Source: Homarus americanus
Lineage: Eukaryota > Arthropoda > Malacostraca > Decapoda > Nephropidae
DNA length: 64,000 nucleotides
NCBI RefSeq assembly: GCF_018991925.1
Contig: NW_024725520.1
Span: 786,001 to 850,000 of the forward strand
Direction: 5' to 3'
Every line of letters starts with the position of its first letter. Position 1 is the first letter of the stretch. Position numbers and translations under genes: made by a program. The notes below the pieces were generated by a model that made no database searches, was not told the DNA's origin, and worked only from the letters and a program-made list of their open reading frames with translations. Positions 9,568 through 20,495 of this stretch are shown piece after piece.

Positions 9568-10380
9568 AGTGCCTATTTGCCTGCCTTTTTCAAGGATTTT
9601 ATTTGCCACAGCATCCGGCTATTTTTATTAAACATCTTTATTTACTAGGATTTTTTATTTACTATTTTTTTAATTAACTACCAAAAAAGGCTTTTAACTC
9701 AATTTTTTCACGGTGAATAGCGCAACCAGGCATAGGTCATCGACCCACAACGAGGCCATGGGGGGGGGATAAGAATATAAATAAATTAAATATAGAAGAG
9801 AAAAATATAAACAATATATACCACGCAGATGCCGGAAGACCAGCTTATTGAAGTGAGGAAGATAGTAAGAGTATGGAAACGCAGAAGGCAGAGCATTACA
9901 CAGTATAGCTGTGTGAGGAAAGAAGGTGCACTATAAAGGGTTATATTCTAGTGCCGACATCCACACACACGGTGGGCAAGACGAGTGATACGAGCCCAGC
10001 GGTACACAGGATGCCAAATCCACTGAACATTGCCCGTTAATATACCTGGTACCGAGTCTTGTAACTTGTGCATTTATACAGTATACTGTACAGTGCATGT
10101 TAACTCGCCTCTTTAATATCACCTTGTGTGTTTATTACAGTATTGAAAAGATTTAATACAGGTATACGATTGTAATAATAAAAATAAATAGGAAATGCAT
10201 GAGTAATTTGGTGTAAATTGTTCCTTTACAAATCGGTATTTTCCTCAGCCGAGCTTATGGGAGACATTTTGAAAACTTATTGTTGAACTGAAAATTTATA
10301 TGATCATCTCTTCGTGAAAATTACATAAAGTTTAATACATCTTATATGTGTATCATATCTTTCCACTTCCATAAAAATCA
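9568..10380. other. Unassigned sequence
   Basis: AT-rich at both ends with a nine-G run at 9763-9771. The middle (9830-10090) has non-repetitive, moderately GC sequence but no supported frame or family. Nothing further can be said. Confidence 0.3.
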
Positions 10381-10384
10381 GGTA

Positions 10385-10590
10385 TACATTCAGGAGCCGG
10401 TGCATGCCCAGTACTTGCCAGTGCGTGACAGAGACGTGACCGATCGCCCGGGCGGCTAGCGAGCCAATCTTTTGGTGAAGAGGATAAATGAAAAGGAAAA
10501 GTAATCAGAGACGTGACTGATCGCCCAAGCGGCTAACGAGCCAATCAGTGTTTAAGAGGATAAAAGTAATAGTGATAGCAGGTGGGCTGT
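10385..10590 (+). mobile_element. LINE-B 3' end, with terminal segment duplicated
   Basis: Contains the C-terminal block (YIQEP.HAQYLP) followed by the 3' segment GAGACGTGACCGATCGCCC and the run to GAGGATAAA. The segment GACGTGACTGATCGCCCAAG recurs at about 10510, so the 3' tail is present twice in tandem. It is a 5'-truncated copy of the same family as 1.6 kb and 28 kb. Confidence 0.75.
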
Positions 10591-11067
10591 CCACCTAGCT
10601 GAAACGAGTTGATAAATTGGGGTGGTGGCCACACAGCAGAGGCCCGCCCGCTCAAGGGAGGCAGGTGGAAGGGGGGGGGGGAGCTTAGCTAGCGAGGCAT
10701 TCATTAGTGTAATGGGTGTTAATTTATGTTTGTTAGATGGTGGTGTTATTTGTTCACATACATGTGTAAAGTGGGTCTTGTTCTATGTTAGCATGGAGGC
10801 TCTTGGGCCACTAACTGTGCATTTTAGAAGTTACTCCTTTTAACTGGGAGAATATTGGGTCCTTCCGCTCTTCAAGTTTGCTCCAGATTCATGGACTTCA
10901 CGGCGAGGCTAGGAGCTTATAGAAGAGGTCCGCCGGAAGTAAACGTTGCTGATAGCCGAACCCGCTCTGTCAGACGACGAGGCTTGGCTGGGAAACTCTA
11001 ACAGGGATCGGCTGGTCAGCGACAAACGGCAGTGGCAGTTGTAGGGGAGAGTATCCACTACAAGCCT
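10560..11067 (-). mobile_element. Possible LTR-like relative of the 8.8-9.6 kb element
   Basis: Ends with TGTAGGGGAGAGTATCCACTACA, closely resembling the outer edge of the LTRs at 9.1 and 9.57 kb (TGTAGGGGAGTCGTCCACTACA). It also shares GTGATAGCAGGTGGGCTG near 10571. The middle is not alignable by eye. The sequence next to it, AGCCTATTGCAGACTCC, also occurs near 770-780 on the minus strand at the LINE-A/LINE junction. Weak assignment. Confidence 0.35.
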
Positions 11068-12300
11068 ATTGCAGACTCCTTATGTTCTTCTTGTAACAGT
11101 GCGCCACTTAAATGACCAGTGTCACGGTCTCAGTCAGATTGTGCTGTGCTGAAAATGTTTTGCGCAGTTCAATCAAAACAAAATCAGTTACATATTTTTA
11201 TGCCAATGCAACATTAAATAGCACAAGAAAACGTAAACAGAGCTCTATGGAAGTGGTGCTACGATTACTACTTATCTTTCTATGTACTGTACATTACTTA
11301 CTTCAAACCTTGGAGAAAACTTCCCATAGTATTTTGTAAGTCACATAGGTAACACGGTAATACCCTTCTGACATCCAACCCGGGCCTAAAACTGAATTCG
11401 TGAAGTAGTGAAAAGATGCAAGCACTGCCACTGTACTATCTACTGTATGTCATATTTTTACAAGAAGCAATGTCTTAAATATAACACAAATGAAACGAGA
11501 CGAAGTTTTTGTCTTCTTTGTAATGGAACTTGGCGTGTAAAACTATTCCTGTAACCAATTGCGAATTTCTATTATATTATTTTTATTGAAGCAAGTAAGC
11601 TAAATAGGTCATATTCTTAAAAAAAAGTCCATTAACAGATAATTCCATGCTGTTGTAATAATGACCAGAGGGAAACTTACTTTGAATTTAGTGAATAACT
11701 AATTATACCTTTAGAAACAATCATTTTTTATAGTTCTCTTAATTTTAAGGTACATATTATTAATTCATATACGTACATTATTTCATTATTATAAATAGTA
11801 TTACATTTATCAAAATTACGCATATATGATTATTTATTTAAGTTAAAGTAGACATAGTTATAAAAGGTGTATGTGTGAGGTATCAGCTGAGGGAGAGACA
11901 ACACCGGTGTTTGTTATTGTTAGTGAGAGACGGAGGGTGTAACGCGTGTTATTCCCATATAAACTAACTTATCGCTCTTTGGTAAATTATCAAGTACATT
12001 TCCTTCAGAGGTATGATACATGAAGGATATTTTAAGATGTTAGTTGGAATAATTTAATGCTTATATTCTTCATTAAGGAGATAGAGGCATGTTTAATAAG
12101 GTCTTCTTTGACATGGCTCATAAGAACTTGTGTTTTGAGGGACCTTATATCCTCTCGTTATTGTTATTCGTTTTATAGCTAAAATAGACATAGAATTTGA
12201 CCTCCATCCTCATTTATGAGTCAATGTTTCAAGTGGTTGGTGTCTTGTATTTAGTTCTGATACCATACACTGTGTTGATTGTTTGAAACGATGCCTTAAC
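11068..12300. other. AT-rich unassigned sequence
   Basis: No coding region, RNA gene or repeat family could be supported. Short stop-bounded frames lack any recognisable domain. Confidence 0.4.
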
Positions 12301-12340
12301 GAGTTACACTAGACCAAACCCAGCGTGACCACTCCTGACA

Positions 12341-12660
12341 AAAGCTGACGTAACCTGACCTATCCTGTCCACACCTGACCTACCCTGACCACACCTGACC
12401 TACCCTGACCACACCTGACCTACCCTGACCACACCTGACCTACCCTGACCTACCCTGACCATACCTGACCTACCCTGACCACACCTGACCTACCCTGACC
12501 ATACCTGACCTACCCTGCCCATACCTGACCTACCCTGACCACACCTGACCTACCCTGACCATACCTGACCTACCCTGACCACACCTGACCTACCCAGACC
12601 ACACCTGACCTACCCTGACCACACCTGACCTACCCTGACCATACCTGACCTACCCTGACC
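12341..12660. repeat. 20-bp minisatellite
   Basis: About 16 copies of TACCCTGACCACACCTGACC with few substitutions. A diverged outlier lies at 12845-12895, on the other side of a small inverted-repeat element. Confidence 0.95.
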
Positions 12661-12667
12661 ATCCCAG

Positions 12668-12830
12668 AGATATCGTTTCGGTCATCCAACGAATTTAAGG
12701 ATTTTAAGTTACGTTACCACCGTCCGAGAGAGGTTTAGGTTAGGTTGAAAGTATGTTTTTCCAATGGTTCTTGATGTGTGTGAACGATTCTGACATGCTT
12801 CCAAATAGGTGGATGACCAAAACGATAATT
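12668..12830. mobile_element. Small inverted-repeat element (MITE) within the minisatellite
   Basis: TATCGTTTCGGTCATCCA at 12671-12688 is matched in inverse by TGGATGACCAAAACGATA at 12810-12827 (one mismatch). The element separates two blocks of the TGACC minisatellite, so it probably inserted there. Its centre contains TTTAGGTTAGGTTG. Confidence 0.6.
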
Positions 12831-13192
12831 TTATCACACCAGATCTAGCCTGACAAAGGCTGACCACGCCTGACGTAGCCTGACCACACCTGACCAGTCA
12901 ATTTAGGGCTAGTAGCCAGGTTTTGGTTAGCTTAGGTGAGGGCGGTTAGCAACAAACGAAGGTCAGATTCATTCGAATCACAACAAGAACCACAGGAAAA
13001 ACGCATTTTTTATGGAAAAATCGAAGCCTGGCTACTATCACAAATGGACCACCTGACCTATGTGAACATTATACATACAAGTGTTCCTCTTCTTATGAAC
13101 GAGTTACATTCCTGAGGATTGTAAGCAAAGCCATCCCTAGGGAGGGGTATGGGGCCAGGGTAATTCATCCACTGCGGGGCCCCTTTGCATTC

Positions 13193-13424
<232 letters not shown>

Positions 13425-13476
13425 TATCACATCAGCAGAATAAAGATATATATCTTATCCATTTTTCATTGTGATT

Positions 13477-13622
<146 letters not shown>

Positions 13623-13734
13623 AAATTTATTCTTATTGTTACATACTGTAATATACATTTTGTTAATTCCCCAATCATACTATTACTATGCCAAGTACTG
13701 TATTATATAATTTACTATGTTATAACATCTTTCA

Positions 13735-15278
13735 TATATTTCCCCATTTGTCAATCTTAGCATGTAAAAGTCGTCTGAAAAGTGTTGGTTTTCACCATTT
13801 TTTGGAAACACATAATTTTCACTAGATACCTTAACAGGTCCCTTGAATCCCGGCATTGTTTTAGCCTCTTTGTGGATGTATGTCCGTTCTGGCATGCGCT
13901 TCCATAATAAGCCAGTTTCATCCGCATTAAATATTTGCTCAGGCAAATAATTTCCCTCCACGATGACACGCTCTAGCTCCTCTTTAAAAGCTTCGGCAGC
14001 GCCCACATCAGCACTTGCTGCCTCTCCACTCACCTTTACACTATGCAAACTGTAGCGGTTCTTAAACCTTTGGAACCACCCATGACTTGCTGTGAAGGTT
14101 TGGTCGCACTCATCTCCTGCCTGCTCCTTCAGGCTTTCGAAAAGGCTTCTTTCCTTAGCCTGTAGGGTTAGAAGGCTTAAGGGTACACGCTTTTGTATCT
14201 GATCTTCCATCAGATCACTGTAGGTTATGTATCTAAGCTACTGTGCCAAGTAGCAACCTTGTATATAAGCTACTGTGCCGAGTAGCACTTATGTATATAA
14301 TTACGTGGCAACACTGCACGAGTTATATGGCAACATTGCCCCGAGGCTGCCATATGGCAGGGCAGTCTCAGTCTGACTTCGTGAGCCGTGCATGGCACAC
14401 GCTAGTCACCGCTTGTATTTCTCCTATCCGAATAAATGGACTTCAGTGTTACCCGGTGTTTCCCTACCCATCACTGCCTTCTTCAGGGAACACTTGGAAC
14501 CTTCATGGCGCAGTGAGTAGAATCTGTGGACTTACAAGTGTGTGAACAATGGACAGTTAGCCGGCGATGTGCGAGTCGACTCTTAGTGTGTTGTGTTGCG
14601 CTGTGTTTCGCTGCGACGTGCAATGTTGCCACGTAATTATATACATAAGTGCTACTCGGCACAGTAGCTTATACACAAGGTTGCTACTCGGCACAGTAGC
14701 TTAGATACATAACCTACAATCACAAGTAATTTTTCCATCTCATGAATAGGACCTTGTCTTTTCTTTGTTATTATAGTTCCCTTTATAGGTGCTGATCCTT
14801 TCACTACCTCACGAATACGTTCCTTGTCCTTCAAAATAGTCGATATGGTCGAGTGCGAGAAGCCTAGGTTGCTACCGTTTTTCCATTTTCATACTGTATT
14901 ATTATCTTCATTTTCTTCCCAAAAGTAATTGACTGTCTCCTTTTCTTCTGAGCACCACCAGCACTCTCACTTCTATGCTTGCCAGTCATTCTAAAGCGAA
15001 TTAGATATGAAAATAATGTCAGTACACAGCGCAATCACTATCGACAACAATGACAGCCAAACACCAACTAAGCGCTCTACGGCATGGGTGCTGTAACCAC
15101 GAGGCGACCCAGCCCACGCGACACTCTCGTACGGGGCAGAAACGTTTCGGTCTAGAAAATACGCGTGTCATTTGAAAATTTTTTGGTACCAACTGCTTGT
15201 GGATGGTCATACCAACTGAGGCAGGTCGCATGTGCGGGTGGTCGTAGGTCGAGTATGTCGTAAGTTGAGGAGTAGCTG
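13735..15278 (-). pseudogene. Tigger/pogo-like transposase pseudogene, interrupted and 3'-truncated
   Basis: Read on the minus strand, the 5' terminal repeat (CAGCTACTCCTCAACTTACG) begins at 15278 next to TA. The ATG is at 14989. A Psq-type helix-turn-helix region follows (14989-14724; SAGGAQKKRRQSITF, then a frameshift, then HSTISTILKDKERIREV). A 500-bp element (14219-14718) interrupts it. Coding then resumes at 14213 with the CENP-B-type DNA-binding domain (TASHGWFQRFKNRYSLH, VKVSGEAASADV) and the first catalytic Asp of the DDE nuclease in FNADETGL (13910-13930). After GFKGPVKV the frame leaves the family and the rest of the DDE domain is missing. Tigger transposases move TA-flanked elements; related short elements lie at 15.6 and 17.3 kb. 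Confidence 0.85.
14219..14718. mobile_element. 500-bp fold-back element with 102-bp inverted repeats and 5-bp TSD
   Basis: Left arm 14219-14320 and right arm 14617-14718 are near-perfect inverted copies, beginning TGTAGGTTATGTATCTAAGC and ending with its complement. The exact duplicate ATCAC flanks it (14214-14218 and 14719-14723). It sits inside the Tigger transposase. Read on the plus strand it looks like an LTR plus leader: TG start, TATATAA boxes (14261, 14294), TCAGTC (about 14370), AATAAA (about 14432), a CA end near 14506 and then TGGCGCAGTGAG, which resembles a tRNA primer-binding site. The right arm would then be an inverted copy of the LTR start. Confidence 0.8.
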
Positions 15279-15632
15279 TATAAATGGAAGTCAGGTTTAA
15301 ACAAAGGTGATACAGTATAACAAAGGTACTTAAACTATTCAACCAGGAATGGACTCGTGGCAATGGTTTTAAATTAGTCAAAGTTAGATTAAATATAGGT
15401 AAACACTAGTATAAAATTATGTGCTGTTGTATAAAATTATAGAGCATGAGTGGAACAAGTTACCAAATACCTGTACCATTGTTAACTCGAACATGCAGGG
15501 AAGCTTCAAATATGCTGTAGGTTGGATAGATATATGAGTGATATGGGTTGTGTGTAAATGGGGCTGCCAAGTATGGGCCAATAGGCCTTCTGCAGTTTCT
15601 TCCTTTATTACGTTCTCAGACCTATGATACAG
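15279..15632. other. Unassigned sequence between two Tigger elements
   Basis: AT-rich, with no feature recognised. Confidence 0.35.
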
Positions 15633-15634
15633 TA

Positions 15635-16467
15635 CAGTGGTCCCTCGGTTAACGAGCACAATCCGTTCCAGCAGATTGCTCGTTAACCGAAACCATTGTT
15701 TCAATGGGTTTTTGGGTAATTGGTTCCAGCTCACCGAAAATTGCCTAAATTCAACAAAAAAGGTAGAAAAGTACACTTACTTTGAGGTGTGTATGTAGAA
15801 GGCTCCTGGATGATGATGATGGGAATTATAATGGGGGTGGAGGAGAAGGAAGAAGAGAAGGCATTGGGGTGGAAGAGAAGTCACCCCATGGCACCATTTC
15901 ACCCATAAAATTTTAGTTCTCTTGGTGTATTTCAAGATTATTTTCTTTAAATCAACACTGCACTGCATTATATATTGTCAATATGTAAAATATATTTCAA
16001 AATGACCAATAATTTGCTTGGAAACACAGAAAAAAAGCATTTAGTTGAAGAGAGTCTCAAGCAAGATGTTACCTCCACTGAAAACAGAGAGAGACTAACA
16101 CCTGTCTGGTGTGTTAACAGGCTGGATGGCACGCCAGAAACTAGTTTCTTTACCTTCAATTATGTTCAATAATTGTTAAAATGACTAAAAAAGTTAATAT
16201 TAAACTTTTAAAATTATTGAATAGTATAAACTTATTGATATTTACTAAAATAGTAAGGAATTTAAGCCCTAAAACCGATTACTGTATTGGCGGACTAATA
16301 CTACAGCTGGTGGACCGCCAAATGTAAGCGAAAACATGTTGAGGTCGGCTCGTAAAAAACTGGTTAATCGAGGGATTGCTCGTTAACCGAAGTTAAGAAT
16401 CTTATGGAAGGTAAATCGTTAACCGAAATCTCGTTAACCGAGGCGCTCGTTAACCGAGGGACCACTG
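15635..16467. mobile_element. Non-autonomous Tigger-like element (833 bp)
   Basis: The ends are CAGTGGTCCCTCGGTTAACG and, inverted, CAGTGGTCCCTCGGTTAACG at 16448-16467. TA flanks both sides (15633-15634 and 16468-16469). Internal copies of GCTCGTTAACCGA occur near both ends. No transposase is present. The TA target and CAGT termini are typical of pogo/Tigger. Confidence 0.9.
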
Positions 16468-16469
16468 TA

Positions 16470-17316
16470 TGTGAAAACTATTATGGCCTGAAATTAAAAT
16501 TTTTTTAAATTCTTACATGGAAAAATTGTAGAAAATGCAAGAAGTGGAAATATTTGGTATTTTTTCGTATTAATAAAGTCTTCAATAAATAGGTACCAAT
16601 TTTTTATTTATATGTTCTCTCATTCGGTCATGATTGTGATTATGTATTGTTTTCTTTTAGTTATCTGATTTGGAATCATAGGAATCATGATTACAGTTTT
16701 TAATGTAATTGTAATTGATTACTGTATATTACTTTTGTAAGGAATTGTAATCATGGATTTGTAAGGTAATTGTAATTGATTGCATTTGTGGAGGAATCAT
16801 AACATGCCTGGTTACTAGCTCCCTCAAGGGAGTGCATTAGCACCTCCCCTGGAAAGTGAGAAATGCTTTTTTCTGCAATCCTTGTTCACAATATATGCAT
16901 ATGATATTACAAGTTTTTAGTGAACTGTGTGTTCTTTAACGTTTCCACAATGGACACTTGCAGTAAGCTGGTACTTTTGACAATTCCTCTGGCGGCTAAG
17001 CCTGGCTAGCTGACTCAGGTAAGACCGTCGTGATGTCGCCATTGCAGAGGAAAAATGTATAGCTACCTGGTGTTAGGTCACTTGTCATCAAAACTGACTA
17101 CCTATGCATTATTTTACAATTAGTTAAATTAGCAATTTTTAGAAATATTTTGCATATTGTAACATAACTTACCTAATTGTGTTTATTCTTTTCAAATTTT
17201 GCTAACTAAAAAAAATATGATATTGGGTATTTGGGTAACTGCACAATTTCTTTAGTACAATACAACACATAATTGTAAACACCATGTAATATTCGTTAAT
17301 TTGTATTATTACTGTA
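16470..17316. other. AT-rich unassigned sequence
   Basis: No feature recognised. Several GTAATTGTAATTGATTAC-like near-repeats lie at 16690-16790. Confidence 0.35.
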
Positions 17317-17593
17317 CAGGGGGTCCCTGGGTTGTCGAAACACATGCTATGTGCAAACCGTACTTACAGAACAATGTTTAAAGTCCCACTATATCAAAGC
17401 TTAAGTCCTTATATACATCTAAAATAACTTATTTAAGAGAAAAGAAGAAATAGAATGACTAAATGCAGTGAATAAAAGTCAAAAATAAGTCATCAAGTAA
17501 TGAAATACAGTGCGTACTGTAAATTTATAGTTCAACCTCGTTCGTATCGGCAGGCGTTCGTAAGTCGGACGTTCGTAAATCGGGGACCCTCTG
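17317..17593. mobile_element. Short Tigger-like element (277 bp)
   Basis: The left end is CAGGGGGTCCCTGGGTTGTCG and the inverted right end is CAGAGGGTCCCCGATTTACG, with TA on both sides (17315-17316 and 17594-17595). CGTTCGTAAGTCGGACGTTCG sits near the right end. No coding capacity. Confidence 0.8.
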
Positions 17594-17744
17594 TACTGCA
17601 GTCATAAATGAAAATAAGAGCAAAACTTATTGCTATACAGTACAGTAATAGAAAGCACTGAATTCGGTGCTGTTGGGAATAATTTATTTTTATTTATGCC
17701 TACTGCCATGGAAATTATTGACAATTACTGTACAGTATAAGCAT

Positions 17745-18215
17745 GTCTCAAAAATATGCTACATTGGGTTCATGTATACCAAACATGTCACTTGCAAAAA
17801 CCAAGTATGGTGGCAATGTGAGAAAAGATCCAGTGGTTGCTGAATGTTGGAAAAATAGCACAATTGAATGATATCCACAACATCTATAATTTTGCTGAGG
17901 AGTTGCAGTCATGGTTTGAAATGTGGACACAGTCAACATTTGCAGAAGAAAACCACATTTGATTCTGGTGCAACCTTGTCCTTGGATCTTCTGAAGCAGT
18001 GTGATTTGTTTCCTGCTATTCAAGAAGAAATACTGATCTCCTTCACACTTCCAGTATCCACTTGTGAAGTTGGTAGATCAATCGTTTAGCATGCTTAGCA
18101 TGCATTGCCAGATGATATTAGATAGAAAGAAGGCCTTTACTGAAGATGTGATTGATCAGTTTGGACCTGATAAGAGCCGCCTGCAGCATTTATTTAACCA
18201 ATGAAAGTATATTGC
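17745..18215 (+). pseudogene. hAT-type transposase remnant (C-terminal dimerisation region)
   Basis: Broken plus-strand peptide. It includes an ELQSWFEMW-like block (17900-17925), LDLLKQCDLFPAIQEE (17982-18030) and TLPVSTCEVGRS (18044-18080). The last matches the LPVST.E.ER.FS core of the hAT C-terminal dimerisation domain, with a Glu-to-Gly change. Frameshifts separate the blocks, and the tail (MLSMHCQMILDRKKAFTE) is in another frame. Only the end of the transposase remains and no terminal repeats were seen. Confidence 0.65.
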
Positions 18216-18666
18216 TAATGTTCTGAGCAAGTCACCATCATGACAGATAACATTGGCTGTCCCTAGATTTTTGGGATTAATGATAACAAATTAATTATTT
18301 TCATTATTTTTTAATCCTATGATAATTTTAGTGATTACGAATTTGGTGATAACACTTATAATTCATATTGCTCACCATACAGTACTCATAAGTACTAACT
18401 CAATTATACTTGATCAAACTTTTATATGGCTGTATATACCTGTTTTGAATAAACTGATATGTTCAGTCTTGTCTTGTTTTCTTTCACCTCCCTGGAAAAA
18501 TTCTACAGACGCCCATGAAGTGCTGGTAATGATTCACTCAGATTTTACCATAATGTACCTTAGGCTGGTGGGGTATTGCTATAAGGTGGGGTTGCCACAG
18601 CACTGTAAAATTGCCATTCACATAGTTAACTGCTCGCCTCAACCTCCTGTGCAGCACCTTAGGATA

Positions 18667-18775
18667 ACCACCCTGAAGCTAACCTAACCTGACTTAATCT
18701 TTCCTAACCACTCAAGTAACAATAAGGTGTTTAATCTTAAGGTAAAATAAGTTGGGGGTTAATCATCAGGTCATC
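18667..18775. mobile_element. TTAGG-associated inverted-repeat element, partial
   Basis: Degenerate CTAACC sequence (18667-18712) is followed by the family's right arm (18725-18773; GTGTTTAATCTTAAGG, AAGTTGGGGGTTAATCATCAGG). The left arm is not evident. Confidence 0.55.
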
Positions 18776-18818
18776 CATATGATCTTTTGCAACCTTTATT
18801 TTAATTTAATTAATAGGA

Positions 18819-18966
18819 GATCACTTGAATATTAGCCCCTCCAGCTTATTGTCACCTTAAGATTTAAACATCCTAACACTACCGAGGTAGTTAGGTTAAG
18901 TTAGGTTGGTATTAGGGTGTTTAATCTTAAGATGAAAATAAACTGGGGGTTAAAGTTTCAGGTGAT
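18819..18966. mobile_element. TTAGG-cored inverted-repeat element, both arms present
   Basis: The left arm (18819-18883) reads GATCAC...ATTAGCCCC...CAGCTTATT...ACATCCTAACACTACC. The core is TTAGGTTAAGTTAGGTTGG. The right arm (18911-18966) is the approximate inverse, with GTGTTTAATCTTAAGATG and AACTGGGGGTTAA. It is the best complete example of the family listed at 20.4, 21.3, 30.2, 30.9, 32.8, 55.3, 56.4, 56.9 and 57.6 kb. It ends 54 bases before the first mitoguardin-like exon. Confidence 0.7.
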
Positions 18967-19026
18967 TCTTATTAAGTTTATGCGATCTCATATTAATGGT
19001 TTATATTTGTCCATTTTCAGTAGACC

Positions 19027-19149
19027 ATGGAAGAGATCCACCTTGTTCCAGCAGTACAGAAACCATTATTTCGTCTGCCAACTCGGTCAGGCTTGGCCCT
19101 CCCATCTGTTTTGTCAGAATATGCTAAAAACCTGTCAAAACCTCAAAAG
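19027..19149 (+). CDS. Miga: Mitoguardin-like protein, first coding exon
   Basis: The exon starts after a TCCATTTTCAG acceptor (ends 19020) and ends before a GTTAGT donor (19150). An in-frame TAG lies two codons before ATG 19027, whose context ACCATGG is a strong Kozak match, so this is the start codon and 19021-19026 is 5' UTR. It encodes 41 residues ending LSEYAKNLSKPQK, and the splice is in phase 0. An upstream non-coding exon is implied but not located. This exon alone is not diagnostic; the identification rests on exons 2 and 3, which join it in frame. Confidence 0.65.
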
Positions 19150-19779
19150 GTTAGTCTTTGATGGATGCTCTGTATTTATTTTGTTAATGTCAGGGTAATC
19201 AGTGCATTTAATATTCATGTTGACAAGGTTTTATTAATAGTTCAGGATGATCAGTGCCCTCTCTCTTTATCTATCTACGTACAAATGAGTTTTCTAGCGT
19301 AGCACAGACGAACTCTTTTCTATCGAGTTAAAATTTTCCAGGCTTTATCTTTCAATCTGGCCATTGAAATACTGTATAGGGTAGTGAGTTCCACAGGGTG
19401 TGGGGTAAAAATGTGCCGATCTGAAGTGTTTTGGTTAGTTCTTCTGTGCTACGCTAGACATCGCATAAATGAATCACTCCATGCAAGAACGAGACAAGCA
19501 ACAAGGCAGTTTAGTACATACAGTATACCATTTTAATATTCAACCTTCCCTTTTTTGAACAGACAACTCAAACTGCTTTGTTGCTTTTGTTTTGTTCTTG
19601 GCTGGAGCACCTCATGTGTGTCCACAACATATGCAAACAATGGAAAGAGCTAATTATAATAATAAGATAAATAATTTATTCAGTAAAATTATCATGCAAC
19701 TTTATAATTAGTTTGAAGTGTATATAGACAATGCAGGTACTGGGTGTATTACATGAATAAAATTATTGTTGTCTTGCAG

Positions 19780-19948
19780 ATTGTAATAATCAGTGTAGGA
19801 ACTGGTTTAGCATTGGTTGGACTCGTGGCTCGATATCTGCGTCGTCGTCGCCGTCGCACACCTCGAAAATCTGCGTTGGTCAAACATGATGACTTGACTC
19901 GCAGCTCTCGAAAAGCAAAGCCCATCACAATATGTAGTCCCTCTGGAG
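19780..19948 (+). CDS. Miga: Mitoguardin-like protein, second coding exon (membrane anchor)
   Basis: Flanked by a TTGTCTTGCAG acceptor (ends 19779) and a GTTAGT donor (19949). It begins in phase 0 and ends in phase 1. It encodes residues 42-97: a hydrophobic helix (IVIISVGTGLALVGLVARYL) followed by six Arg, then a basic Ser-rich stretch. One N-terminal helix followed by an Arg cluster is the known layout of mitoguardins, which sit in the mitochondrial outer membrane and promote fusion through mitochondrial phospholipase D. Another Arg-flanked membrane protein cannot be excluded from this exon alone. Confidence 0.7.
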
Positions 19949-20378
19949 GTTAGTTTATGTAGACTAATATGGTTTTATGTAACTTATGTTGTGTTCCTTT
20001 GTCATAATTATTTATTTATTTATTTTTATGTATTTATTTATCATTTTCACAACTTCTATTGTTACTAGACAGTCAGGGGTCGGTCTGTGCTCTTGTTACA
20101 GCCTTCAATTTTTAGTGTTAACTGAAGTTCTTTGGTCTAGACAAGTAGTTTTAAGGTTGTTTATACAGTACGAGTTTCTAGAGCTACTTTTACATATCTT
20201 TGACTGTTGGCGGGTGAAATATATATTTTTTTATGGAATGTGCAGCAAAGTGTTAAATTTAAGTTAGATTCCTTGAAGGCTGTACAGTACAGTATATACT
20301 TGTAGATATTTGGGGAGTGAGTGGATTAGGACAGTGATGAGGTTATAGTGTGAAGAAGAAATGAGGTATGTGGGGTAG

Positions 20379-20495
20379 GATCATATGAAGATTACCCCCC
20401 TACAGCTTATTTCCCCTGAGAAACACCCTAACACGCCAGGTAGCATTCGGGGGTTTAATCATCGGGTGAAATAAGCTGGGGGCTTATCTTATTAT
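20379..20495. mobile_element. TTAGG-family inverted-repeat element without core (intronic)
   Basis: The left arm (20379-20443; GATTACCCCC, CAGCTTATTTCCCCTGAG, AACACCCTAACACG) directly meets the right arm (20444-20495; GGGTTTAATCATCGGGTGAA, TAAGCTGGGGG). The TTAGG core is absent. It lies in the second mitoguardin-like intron. Confidence 0.6.

Noticed and set aside
13790..13815. Shared word TTTTTTGGAAACACATAATT with 4951-4970, as evidence of a common element
   Set aside because: The match is about 20 bases and lies in unrelated contexts (Tigger pseudogene versus hAT-type element); probably chance.
19744..19953. Independent 69-codon gene starting at 19744
   Set aside because: The stretch before 19780 ends in a splice acceptor and the frame ends at a donor, so it is an internal exon rather than a separate ORF.
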